The notes beneath the pieces are model-generated. The model saw only the letters and a list, made by a program, of their open reading frames with translations. It had not been told where the DNA came from and made no database searches. This document shows positions 45,263-53,802 of a stretch of DNA of 64,000 nucleotides, one piece after another (positions within the stretch are counted from its first letter, which is position 1; each line of letters opens with the position of its first letter). The stretch comes from Paractinoplanes durhamensis (lineage in GTDB: Bacteria; Actinomycetota; Actinomycetes; Mycobacteriales; Micromonosporaceae), in the NCBI RefSeq assembly GCF_016862175.1, contig NZ_BOML01000088.1:1-64000 (forward strand). Reading direction: 5' to 3'. A program made the translations under genes and the position numbers.

Positions 45263-46521
45263 CGCCGGTCCCCAGCGGCCACCGCCGGTGGTGGACCGGC
45301 GAGCCACGCGCACACCTGGTCGTGCACCGCCGGGTGGTTGAGCAGGTCGAAGTGGTGCAGGCCGCCGAGATGGCGGCCGTTACCGGGGTCGAACGGCAGG
45401 CTCCGCCGGGTCCCGGCGCCGATGCCGGCGGCGCTGCGGTACGGGACGAACAGGTCGCCGAGGACCGCGCCGAGCGGACCGTCGTGCCGCTGGGCGAGGG
45501 TGGCGCCGATGAAGTGATGCTCCGCTTGCGGCAGGAACGGCAAGTCGGTGCAGCGGTCACTCGGCAATGCGTCGGGGTCGGCATCGCGCCAGTCCGGTTC
45601 GACCAGCGCGCCGTAGCCGAGGTCCTGGACCCCGGCGCTGCGCCGGGCGAGCAGCCCGGCGACCGGCCGGCTCTCCGGGTACCGGGCCAGCAGCCACGCC
45701 GCGACGTGCACGCCGCGAGCGAGCGGCGCTCCCCGATGGGGCGTGCCCAGGTACACCACATGGGTCACCAGAGGCACCCACCGGTGCCCGGCGGTCGCGC
45801 CCTGCTCGGAGGCGCTGCGGATGACCAGGCCGCCCATCGAGTGGCCGATCAGGGTGATCTCCCGCACGGTGACCGGCCAGTGCCGGACCAGCTCCTCGAT
45901 CAGCGCGGACAGTCGCAGTCCGTTGTCGGAGACGTGCAGACCGGAGTTGAACCGCAGGTAGACGGGGGTACAGGCGAGATCACGCCGCAGCCGCGAGCCG
46001 AGCGTCGTGGGCCCCGTCCCGTGCCGGTGGGCGGCGAGGGACCAGTATTCCTCGGTCTCGCAGAGGCCGTGCACGAACAGCGCGATTCGCGGGCTCGCCG
46101 CGGGGAACGCGGCCCGCAGCGCTGCGGCGGTGAGCGGGACGTCGGCGTCGTGTGCCCGGACCGTCATCGGTGTCGCCAGCTCCGGATGCCGCCCGATGAG
46201 CGTGTCCCCCCACAGACCGTTGACCACGGCGAGGGTCATCCGGCCGGCCCGGTGACCGGACAGCGGAGCCTGCTCGGGGCGCCACCCGTGGCCGACGGCG
46301 ATGCCGGCCACCCGCGGCAGTACGGCGTGGGCGGTCAGCACGGTCGCGTACACCCCGCCCGCGATGACGCCGTGCACGGCGCGGATCGGATTCGCCGCCG
46401 GTCCCAGCGCCGTGAACGCCCGGTCGGCGATCGCCCGGTGGGTGTCCCGCACCACGGCCACGACCCCCGCCAGCGCGTCACCAACCACCCGCCCGGCTGC
46501 CCGGAACTCATCGACGCCCAT
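45259..46521 (-). CDS. Lipase/esterase-like alpha/beta hydrolase
   Basis: 420 residues. The alpha/beta hydrolase core has an oxyanion segment IALFVHGLCETEEYW, nucleophile elbow GHSMGGLV with Ser228, and a late catalytic His in GGLHHFDLLNHPAVH. The first 75 residues are amphipathic to hydrophobic (AVHGVIAGGVYATVLTAHAV) and may attach the protein to membrane. It resembles bacterial triacylglycerol lipase/PGAP1-like hydrolases. It forms an operon with the phosphopantetheinyl transferase and points at the synthase operon. A role in releasing or transferring the synthase product is plausible because the synthase has no thioesterase. Confidence 0.82.
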   Translation of the reverse strand: MGVDEFRAAGRVVGDALAGVVAVVRDTHRAIADRAFTALGPAANPIRAVHGVIAGGVYATVLTAHAVLPRVAGIAVGHGWRPEQAPLSGHRAGRMTLAVVNGLWGDTLIGRHPELATPMTVRAHDADVPLTAAALRAAFPAASPRIALFVHGLCETEEYWSLAAHRHGTGPTTLGSRLRRDLACTPVYLRFNSGLHVSDNGLRLSALIEELVRHWPVTVREITLIGHSMGGLVIRSASEQGATAGHRWVPLVTHVVYLGTPHRGAPLARGVHVAAWLLARYPESRPVAGLLARRSAGVQDLGYGALVEPDWRDADPDALPSDRCTDLPFLPQAEHHFIGATLAQRHDGPLGAVLGDLFVPYRSAAGIGAGTRRSLPFDPGNGRHLGGLHHFDLLNHPAVHDQVCAWLAGPPPAVAAGDRR

Positions 46522-46793
46522 CCCCGGTCCTCTCCCGATAGAGGTTCCCCGTCAGCGTGCGGCGTACCGGCCCGGTGAGCAAGTGCTGGTCGGCTACCGT
46601 CATCGAGGATCACGCGGTGTCACCGCTCGCGGTCGGCCTTCACGCGCCGCGCCGGAGACCTCGTCCCCGGTGCGGGGAACGAAGCCGGTCGGGTCTTCTG
46701 GCCCTGCCGTGGTGTCCGGCGGGCTGATGGACTCGGCCAAGGATGACCCACGATTTGTGGTCACCTCCGCGACAAGACGGAGGACATGGAATC

Positions 46794-48611
46794 ATGGAAA
46801 ACCAACATCCCACCCAGCACGCCGGGCTTCTGTCCTGGGTGGCGGAGGTCGCCGCTCTTACCGAACCGGACGACGTGATCTGGTGCGACGGCACCGAGGC
46901 CGAATGGACGCGTTTGACCGGCGCCCTGGTCGCCGCGGGGACGCTGATCCGGCTGAACCCGTCGCTACGGCCGAACAGCTTCCTGGCCCGCTCGCATCCG
47001 TCGGACGTGGCCCGCGTCGAAGACCGCACGTTCATCTGCTCGGCAGACGCCGGTGACGCGGGTCCGACGAACAACTGGGCCGACCCGGACCAGATGCGGC
47101 AGACCCTGAACACCTGCCTCGCCGGAGCGATGCGCGGCCGGACGATGTATGTGGTGCCGTTCTCGATGGGACCGCTCGGATCGCCCATCTCGCAGTTGGG
47201 CGTGCAGATCACCGACTCGCCGTACGTCGTCGTGTCGATGCGCATCATGACGCGGATGGGCAAGCAGGCCCTCGACCTGATCGGTCCGGCCGGCAATTTC
47301 GTCAAGGCACTGCACAGCGTCGGCGCGCCGCTGACGCCCGGCCAACCCGATGTGCCGTGGCCGTGCAGCGAGACGAAGTACATCGCCCATTTCCCGGAGA
47401 CCAGGGAGATCATTTCGTACGGCTCCGGCTACGGCGGCAACGCGCTGCTGGGCAAGAAGTGCTTCGCGCTGCGTATCGCCTCGGTGATGGCGCGGGACGA
47501 GGGCTGGCTGGCCGAGCACATGCTCATCGCGAAACTGACCAACCCGGCGGGCGAGGTGCGGCACATCGCCGCGGCGTTCCCGTCGGCGTGCGGCAAGACG
47601 AACCTGGCGATGCTGGTACCGACGATGCCCGGATGGACGCTTCAGACGCTGGGCGACGATATCGCCTGGATGCGATTCAACGCCGACGGTGAACTGCGCG
47701 CCATCAACCCGGAGAACGGCTTCTTCGGGGTGGCCCCGGGCACCGGTCCGCAGACCAACCCCAACGCGATCGGCACGTTGTACGCCAACTGCATCTTCAC
47801 CAATGTGGCGCTGACCGATGAGGGTGACGTCTGGTGGGAGGGCCTGACCCCGGAGCCGCCGGCACACGCGATCGACTGGCTGGGGCACGACTGGACGCCC
47901 TCGTCGAAGACGCCGTCGTCGCATCCGAACGCCAGGTTCACCGCGCCGGCCGCGCAGTGTCCGTCGATCGCGGACAACTGGGAGGACCCGGCGGGTGTGC
48001 GGATCGACGCAATCCTTCTCGGTGGGCGGCGGGCCGGCGTGGTGCCGCTGGTCATCGAGGCCCGGGACTGGACGCACGGCGTGTTTCTGGGCGCCACGGT
48101 TTCGTCCGAGACGACCGCCGCCGCTGTCGGGGCGGTCGGGCAGCTGCGCCGCGATCCGTTCGCCATGCTGCCGTTCTGCGGCTATGACATGGCCGATTAC
48201 TGGGCCCACTGGCTGAGCATGGCCGACTCCCCCGGCGCGAAGCCGCCGAAGGTGTTCCACGTCAACTGGTTCCGCAAGGCCGCCGACGGGCGCTGGCTGT
48301 GGCCCGGGTTCGGGGACAACAGCCGGGTCTTGGCCTGGGTGTTCGGCCGCACCGACGGTCGCACCGCCGCGGTGCCGACGCCGATCGGCTACCTTCCGGC
48401 CGCGGGTGCGCTGGATCTGGACGGCCTGCAACTGTCCGACGAGGACGTCGCCGAACTGCTCGACGTGGATACCGTCCAGTGGCTGGCGGAGGCGGACTCG
48501 ATAGCCGAGCACTTCGCCCGCTTCGAACGGTTGCCCGCCCAGCTGAACGCGCACCTCGCCGACCTGCGCGCCCGCCTGGAGGCCGCATTGCCGGTCCCGG
48601 CCCGACTTTGA
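46794..48611 (+). CDS. pckG: Phosphoenolpyruvate carboxykinase (GTP)
   Basis: 605 residues, the usual length of the GTP enzyme. The kinase loop is PSACGKTNLAML with Cys266 and Lys268, followed by GDDIAWM with the metal-binding acids. Other family stretches include WCDGTEAEW near the N-terminus and FHVNWFRK near the C-terminus. It interconverts oxaloacetate and PEP with GTP/GDP. ATG 46794 follows GGAGG at ten bases. It is divergent from the hydrolase gene with 272 bases between. It may simply be the housekeeping gluconeogenic enzyme rather than part of the lipid locus. Confidence 0.95.
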   Translation: MENQHPTQHAGLLSWVAEVAALTEPDDVIWCDGTEAEWTRLTGALVAAGTLIRLNPSLRPNSFLARSHPSDVARVEDRTFICSADAGDAGPTNNWADPDQMRQTLNTCLAGAMRGRTMYVVPFSMGPLGSPISQLGVQITDSPYVVVSMRIMTRMGKQALDLIGPAGNFVKALHSVGAPLTPGQPDVPWPCSETKYIAHFPETREIISYGSGYGGNALLGKKCFALRIASVMARDEGWLAEHMLIAKLTNPAGEVRHIAAAFPSACGKTNLAMLVPTMPGWTLQTLGDDIAWMRFNADGELRAINPENGFFGVAPGTGPQTNPNAIGTLYANCIFTNVALTDEGDVWWEGLTPEPPAHAIDWLGHDWTPSSKTPSSHPNARFTAPAAQCPSIADNWEDPAGVRIDAILLGGRRAGVVPLVIEARDWTHGVFLGATVSSETTAAAVGAVGQLRRDPFAMLPFCGYDMADYWAHWLSMADSPGAKPPKVFHVNWFRKAADGRWLWPGFGDNSRVLAWVFGRTDGRTAAVPTPIGYLPAAGALDLDGLQLSDEDVAELLDVDTVQWLAEADSIAEHFARFERLPAQLNAHLADLRARLEAALPVPARL

Positions 48612-48649
48612 CGGCCCAGGCGCATCGTGCCGACGACGGCGGACCCGCC

Positions 48650-49166
48650 CCGGCGGCACGGTGTCGTCGCCGGCCAGCGCGCCGAGCCAGAGCGGCGCCA
48701 CCGTGGCGAACCGGTAGGTCAGCGACCGGCCCTGGAACACCGGCCGGCCGTCGGCGGCGAAGAAGTGCTGGTAACTCTCGAGAAAGGCGGCCGGCCGCCC
48801 GGCGTAACGAGCCGTCCGTACGGCGTCGCCGGCCATCCGCGCCCAGAGGATCGAGTACAGGTGCAGCGCCCAGCCGCTGTAGTAGTCGAAATTCTGCCCG
48901 GGACCGTCGGTGTACCAGCCGTCGCCGGTGTGCCAGGCCTCGATGCGCTCCAGGCCGGCCTCGATCTCGCCAGGGTCGTGCGGTCCGCCCACCGAGGCGA
49001 GGAACTGGCCGGTGATCACCCGGAACAGCACCCAGGTGCTGTCCGGGGTGCGCTTGCCGACCACGCCGGACAGCCAGGCGACCACGCGGTCCCGCTCGGC
49101 GGACGCGAGCCGGTCGACGCATCGCGGAGTCCATCTCGTCCACCGCTCTCCGATCGGAACCGTCAT
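48650..49166 (-). pseudogene. DUF2264 protein, internal fragment
   Basis: The frame encodes VVAWLSGVVGKRTPDSTWVL, then FLASVGGPHD, GDGWYTDGPGQNFDYYSGWA and GRSLTYRFATVAPLWLGAL, matching the central part of DUF2264 proteins, which have an alpha-toroid fold related to glycan-degrading enzymes. Family members are around 600 residues. Here both ends are missing, and the frame then runs on meaninglessly opposite pckG. An ATG at 49166 is present but the true start is lost. Confidence 0.65.
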
Positions 49167-49510
49167 GCCCCCACTGCAGGTTCTCAGTGGAGCTAATCTC
49201 TTCTCACTGGTTCTGATCCGCTCCCGGCGGCTGGCGTCATGGCCTGGTCATCGCCAGCAGCGCCCCGATCGGCAGCCTCCGATCGCAGTAGCCGGGCAGC
49301 GTGATCCCCGGGTGCGGCCCGGCCTCGATCCGGCGAACGAGCCGTGCACAAGCACCAACCCCGCGAGCGAGCGTCAGCTTCGACGCCCGCTCGATTCTTG
49401 TCAAGATCGTCCTTAGCGTGACTTTTCGTTCCGACGTTCCTCAAGGGCCTCTACACCTGGGTCGCCGTCAACACCCCACCCCGCTCAACTTCGAAGAGCC
49501 ATCGATGTGC
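49167..49510. other. Gene-free stretch
   Basis: About 344 bases between the DUF2264 fragment and the TetR gene stop. A short leftward open segment near 49240-49345 may be a protein remnant, but I cannot identify it. No hairpin, repeat or RNA gene was recognised. Confidence 0.4.
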
Positions 49511-50125
49511 TCAACGGACCGCCCCTGCCGAAGGCAGGCTCAGCAGCCGCAGGACGGCGTGGGCGAGCACATCGGCGGCTTCGGCGGTCTCTGCGGGCGA
49601 GAGCGACATCGTTCGCCGGAGAACGGCCATGATCGCACCGAGGGTGGCGGTGACGAGGATGTCGAACTCGAGCGTTTCCGGCACCGCGCCGCCCACGGCC
49701 ATCGCGGCGCGCACATCCGCCCGGATCCTCTGCCCGCGCGGATCATCGCCGTCGTCGAGCAGTGCGAGGCGGCGGGTAAGGATCGCGGCGATCCGCGGTT
49801 GCTCGAGAGCCAGCCGTCCGGTGTGGCGCACGCTTTCGATCAGGCGGGTAACAGGATCGACGCCATCGGGTAGGCGCTCGGCGAGCCAGCGCAGATAGTC
49901 GTCGACGGCCGCGGTCGCCGCCGCTTCGAAGAGTTCCTCCTTGGAGGAGAAGTAGTTGTAGAACGAGCCGAATCCGACATCGGCGAGTTCGGTGATCGCC
50001 TGGATGCTGGCGTGCGCATCCGCACCCTCCGACAGGAGGTGCTGTGCTGCTGCGACAAGGGCCGCGCGGGTCCGTTCCTTGCGGCGGTTCTGCCGGGCGG
50101 GACGCGGCGAACTGAGGGCTGACAC
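49511..50125 (-). CDS. TetR-family regulator
   Basis: 204 residues with an N-terminal helix-turn-helix (RAALVAAAQHLLSEG, then ITELADVGFGSFYNYFSSKE) and a C-terminal domain of the AcrR type. It is divergent from a Tat-exported amidohydrolase gene, with a 16-base dyad in the 88-base space between. It most likely represses itself and that gene. The ligand is unknown. Confidence 0.9.
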   Translation of the reverse strand: MSALSSPRPARQNRRKERTRAALVAAAQHLLSEGADAHASIQAITELADVGFGSFYNYFSSKEELFEAAATAAVDDYLRWLAERLPDGVDPVTRLIESVRHTGRLALEQPRIAAILTRRLALLDDGDDPRGQRIRADVRAAMAVGGAVPETLEFDILVTATLGAIMAVLRRTMSLSPAETAEAADVLAHAVLRLLSLPSAGAVR

Positions 50126-50152
50126 CTCTCGAATCTACCGCACTCCGCAGTT

Positions 50153-50168
50153 TTGATGGAGCTATCAA
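50153..50168. promoter_or_regulatory. Operator-like dyad between TetR and amidohydrolase
   Basis: TTGAT and ATCAA form a perfect inverted repeat around GGAGCT, inside an A/T-rich patch that probably holds the promoters. The position midway between divergent genes fits the operator of the adjacent TetR protein. Confidence 0.5.
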
Positions 50169-50213
50169 TAGTGGTGGTACGATCAATTACCTGATCGAGC
50201 GGAGGACGAAGAC

Positions 50214-51824
50214 ATGCCTGAGAGTACGGACGACCCCGTCGATGAGCAGGTGGAACGTGGTTCTTCGGAGGCGAGGACGGCGCGGCGCAGCACCCGGCGG
50301 ACCTTTCTGAAGCGCGCGGGATTGGGTACCGCCGCTGTGGGGCTCGGGGTGGCCGCCGACGAAACGATCAGGAGCGCGACAGCGCCGGTGGTGCCGCCAC
50401 GAACCACCGTCACCGCGGCGGACGGCGTGCGGATCGACCACGTGACCGTCATCGACCCGATCGACGGCAGCCGCCGTGCCGGTCAGTCGATCGTCGTGCG
50501 CAACGGGCGCATCGCCGAGGTCATGCCGACCGCGTCGGCGCCGGTCCAGTCGTCCCTGCGTGTCATCGACGGCGCGGGGCGCTTCGCCGTCCCGGGCTAC
50601 AACGACATGCACACCCACGTGCTCCAGTCACCCGACAAGGAGCTCGGCTTCGCGCTGATGCTGGCCCAGGGCATCACCGGGATTCGCCAGATGGAGGGTT
50701 CCGAGGAGCTTCTGACCAACCGTGCCGAGAACCGGCTCGGGCTGAACGAGACAGCCCCGCGGCTCCTGCAGATGCCGGGCGCACTGCTCCTGCCGTTCAA
50801 TGCGAACAGCGCCGACGACGCCCGAACCGAGATCGCCCGCCAATGGGATCAGGGTGCCGACTTCATCAAGATGATCCTGACCGACCAGGACGTCTTCTCC
50901 GCCGCCATCGACGCGGCGCACGAGAAGGGCCTGCGCATCGCGGGTCATCTGCCTCCACCGGTGCACATCGACGCTGCGGCCGAGAAGGGATTCGACTCCA
51001 TCGAGCATCTCGGGACCGGTTCGAGCGTCTTCCTCACACTCTCCACGAAGGCCGACGAACTCTGGGCACAGACCCCGTCCACCCTGCCGTTCCCCACCTG
51101 GGCTGCCAGCATTCCCTTCGCCGGCTGGGCCTTCGACACCTTCCTGAAGAAGAACTTCCTCGGCCCGGCCACCAAAACCACCAATGCCGCACAGCTCGCT
51201 CTCCTGGAACAGGCCTTCGCGACCTACTCCGAGGACCGCGCGACCGAGCTCGCCGGATCCTTCGTCGACAGGCGGACCTGGAACATCCCGACCATGGCCA
51301 ACATCAGGAGCAAGTACGTCCTCGACGATGCGGAGTTCCGTGACGACCCCTGGCTCAAGCAGCTCCCCGCCAAGGAACAGGAGGAACACCTGGCCGCCGT
51401 CGCATCGTTCCGCTCCACCCCGTCGGCCGACCTCGACATCTTCCACGAGTACTACGAACGCACTCTCCAGACCGTGGGTCTCTGGGCGAAGGAAGGAGCG
51501 CCGATCATGACGGGAACCGACGGCAATGGTCGCGGGGTCGGCAACAGCTTCGCGATCGAGTTCCGCGAACTGGGACGCGCAGGTCTCACCCCGCTACAGA
51601 TTCTGCGGGCTACGACCAGCCAGCCGGCGACCTACCTCGGCCGCACCGACCGGATGGGCCGGATCGCGGTGGGGATGGACGCCGACCTGCTCCTTCTCGA
51701 CGCCGACCCACTGGCCTCGATCGAGGGCCTGAGCTCCATCTCCCTCGTCATGCGCGACGGACACGCCCACACGTCCGCCGACCTCGAAGCACGCATCGCG
51801 CAGCTCATGACGGCACAGGACTGA
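50214..51824 (+). CDS. Tat-exported metal-dependent amidohydrolase
   Basis: 536 residues. A Tat signal (STRRTFLKRAGLG) lies near residue 27 with cleavage around residue 50. The amidohydrolase-1 barrel carries YNDMHTHV (metal HxH), DFIKMILT with the likely carboxylated Lys, GHLPPPVH, DSIEHLG and MTGTDGNG with the final Asp. It resembles imidazolonepropionase-like or prolidase-like hydrolases that act on cyclic amides or peptides outside the cytoplasm. All expected metal residues seem present. GGAGG precedes the ATG. It is monocistronic and probably controlled by the divergent TetR protein. Confidence 0.87.
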   Translation: MPESTDDPVDEQVERGSSEARTARRSTRRTFLKRAGLGTAAVGLGVAADETIRSATAPVVPPRTTVTAADGVRIDHVTVIDPIDGSRRAGQSIVVRNGRIAEVMPTASAPVQSSLRVIDGAGRFAVPGYNDMHTHVLQSPDKELGFALMLAQGITGIRQMEGSEELLTNRAENRLGLNETAPRLLQMPGALLLPFNANSADDARTEIARQWDQGADFIKMILTDQDVFSAAIDAAHEKGLRIAGHLPPPVHIDAAAEKGFDSIEHLGTGSSVFLTLSTKADELWAQTPSTLPFPTWAASIPFAGWAFDTFLKKNFLGPATKTTNAAQLALLEQAFATYSEDRATELAGSFVDRRTWNIPTMANIRSKYVLDDAEFRDDPWLKQLPAKEQEEHLAAVASFRSTPSADLDIFHEYYERTLQTVGLWAKEGAPIMTGTDGNGRGVGNSFAIEFRELGRAGLTPLQILRATTSQPATYLGRTDRMGRIAVGMDADLLLLDADPLASIEGLSSISLVMRDGHAHTSADLEARIAQLMTAQD

Positions 51825-52102
51825 TCCCCCGCGGCCCCGCCTACTGTCGACCCGCGAGCAGATCTCGGCTGGTTTTGTCATCACGTCCGCCGAGCTCGGA
51901 ACAGTTCTCGGCCGCGACGAGGCCCGTGCCCGGCTCCAGGTCGGTGTAGCACGACGCCCTTACGCCCAGCAACGCGTGCGACAGGCGCCCTTTGCACGTC
52001 GAACAAGTCGATCGCACGGTCACCCAACTCATCCTCGGCGGGTCCGGTGCCAGCCGCGCGCCAGGTCCAGGACGCCTCACGCCGGCCTGGGCAGGCGCCG
52101 CG

Positions 52103-52672
52103 TCAATCACTCTTGAGGCCCAGCAGCGCTGACAGGGTGGTCGTGGCGAGTTGTTCCGGTTCTTCGCCCAGGCCGTACCGGTCGTGCGGTTGCTGTAGGT
52201 GCAGCACGGCCAAGCCGTGCAGCGTGACCCAGAGGGAACGGGCGGTGATCTCCGGTGTGGCGTGGGTGGCGATCTCCCCACTGTCCTGGGCGGCGGCGGT
52301 CGCCCGTAGCAGCATCTCAAAGGCGGCCCGGCCCGCGGCGGACTCCGCCCCTTCAGGCCGGCTACGGAACATGGTGACGAACAGCCCCGGATTGTCGTGC
52401 GCAAACCGGACGTAGGCGCCGCCCAGGCGAGCGAGGCCGCTGGCGTTCTCGAGCTTTTCGGCAAGCGTCACGTAGCCCTCCTCGGCTACCGCGCTCAGTA
52501 GTTCGTCTCGGTTGCGGAAATGGCGGTAGGGGGCGGCGGTGCTGACCCCGGCACGCCGGGCGACCTCATTGAGGCTGAACTGGTCGTGCCCTCTCTCGGC
52601 GAGGATCTCTTTGGCCCCGTCGACCAGCGCCTGCCGCAGCGTCCCGTGGTGATAAGTCTTGCGCTCCGCCAT
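52103..52672 (-). CDS. TetR-family regulator of the oxidoreductase gene
   Basis: 189 residues with LRQALVDGAKEILAERG, then VARRAGVSTAAPYRHFRNRD as the helix-turn-helix and a TetR C-terminal domain (WHG-type) ending LSALLGLKSD. The start follows from the MAERKTYHHGTLRQAL opening typical of this subgroup. It is divergent from a quinone-oxidoreductase-like gene, with a strong dyad in the 66-base gap. Confidence 0.9.
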   Translation of the reverse strand: MAERKTYHHGTLRQALVDGAKEILAERGHDQFSLNEVARRAGVSTAAPYRHFRNRDELLSAVAEEGYVTLAEKLENASGLARLGGAYVRFAHDNPGLFVTMFRSRPEGAESAAGRAAFEMLLRATAAAQDSGEIATHATPEITARSLWVTLHGLAVLHLQQPHDRYGLGEEPEQLATTTLSALLGLKSD

Positions 52673-52682
52673 GTTGACGACT

Positions 52683-52703
52683 CTAACATTGCTGCTATGT
52701 TAG
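52683..52703. promoter_or_regulatory. Operator-like dyad between TetR and oxidoreductase
   Basis: CTAACAT and ATGTTAG form a perfect seven-base inverted repeat around TGCTGCT. It lies 36 bases before the oxidoreductase start and 11 bases upstream of the TetR start, so a bound regulator would block both promoters. Confidence 0.65.
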
Positions 52704-52738
52704 TGACGTTCACATCGAACAAAAACCGGAGGTTCTCC

Positions 52739-53668
52739 ATGCAGCAGATGGCGGCGGCACAATTCCAGCGCTACGGCGGACCTGAAGTGCTGGAACTGAC
52801 GACGGTGCCCCGGCCGTCGGCGGGTTCCGGCGAGGTGCTGGTGAAGGTGGAGGCAGCCGCGGTCAACCACCACGACGCGGTGGTCCGCAGCGGCACCCTG
52901 AAGATCGTGACCGGCCGCAGATTCCCGCTCGGCGTCGGCCTCGACTTCGCCGGGACAGACCTGTCCACGGGTACACCCGTCTGGGGCATGGTCTCCCCGA
53001 AATCAGGTCACGTCACCGGCTCCGCCGCAGAGTACGTCGTGGTACCGGCCGACCGGGTGGCCCGCATGCCGGCCGCACTGACATGGACCGACGCGGCTGC
53101 ACTGGTGACTTCGGGCACGACAGCGCTGACCGCCCTGCGCGACGTGACCCGGGTCCGCCCCGGCGAACGGGTCCTGATTCGCGGCGCCGCCGGCACCGTC
53201 GGGATGGTCGCCGTCCAGCTCGCTGCCGCCCTCGGCGCTCACGTGGCCGCCTTGGCCGGCGCCAAGGACCTCGACTTCGTGAGGTCCCTGGGTGCGCACG
53301 AGGTCATCGACTATCGGACGGTGACCTCGGTTGATCTTGAGCCCTCGGACGTCATCGTGGACACGACCGGAACTGACCTGCTCGCCTACCGACGGCGCCT
53401 CAAGCGCGGCGGGCGCATGGTCACCATCAACTTCGGCTCAGCGAAAGCGATGACGGCCATCGCCGCCTCGACCGTCTTCGGCGAGCAGCGCGTCCGCACG
53501 TTCAGCAGCTACCCGGACACCCGGCTCCTCGACGACCTGGCCGGGCACGTGGCCACCGGCTCGGTCTGGCCGACGGTGGACACGATCTTCCCGCTGCACC
53601 GCATCGCCGACGCTCACCGCGCCCTTACCGAACCCGGCCACCGTGGCAAACTCGTACTCGTCCCCTGA
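52739..53668 (+). CDS. Quinone oxidoreductase-like (zeta-crystallin/MDR) enzyme
   Basis: 309 residues of the medium-chain dehydrogenase superfamily without catalytic zinc ligands: FQRYGGPEVLELTTVPRP at the start, AVNHHDAVVRSG, LIRGAAGTVGMVAVQLAAAL as the NADPH fold loop, and HRIADAHRALTEPGHRGKLV at the end. These enzymes reduce quinones or enones with NADPH. ATG 52739 follows GGAGG at six bases. The divergent TetR gene and dyad suggest induction by an electrophile. Confidence 0.9.
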   Translation: MQQMAAAQFQRYGGPEVLELTTVPRPSAGSGEVLVKVEAAAVNHHDAVVRSGTLKIVTGRRFPLGVGLDFAGTDLSTGTPVWGMVSPKSGHVTGSAAEYVVVPADRVARMPAALTWTDAAALVTSGTTALTALRDVTRVRPGERVLIRGAAGTVGMVAVQLAAALGAHVAALAGAKDLDFVRSLGAHEVIDYRTVTSVDLEPSDVIVDTTGTDLLAYRRRLKRGGRMVTINFGSAKAMTAIAASTVFGEQRVRTFSSYPDTRLLDDLAGHVATGSVWPTVDTIFPLHRIADAHRALTEPGHRGKLVLVP

Positions 53669-53802
53669 CACCGAAACCGGCGCCAGAGGAGGTCAGCGGG
53701 CCTGGCGCAGGCCCTCTTCGAGCTTGCTCGATGAGTAGGCGACACCTCTCGAGCAGCGTTTCGTAGGCCGCGAGCGAGTGCCTGGCGCTGGTCGGCGACC
53801 GG

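Noticed and set aside
46965..48640. Minus-strand extension of the DUF2264 fragment across pckG
   Set aside because: Recognisable DUF2264 sequence ends near 48650; the rest is the antisense image of the PEP carboxykinase gene.
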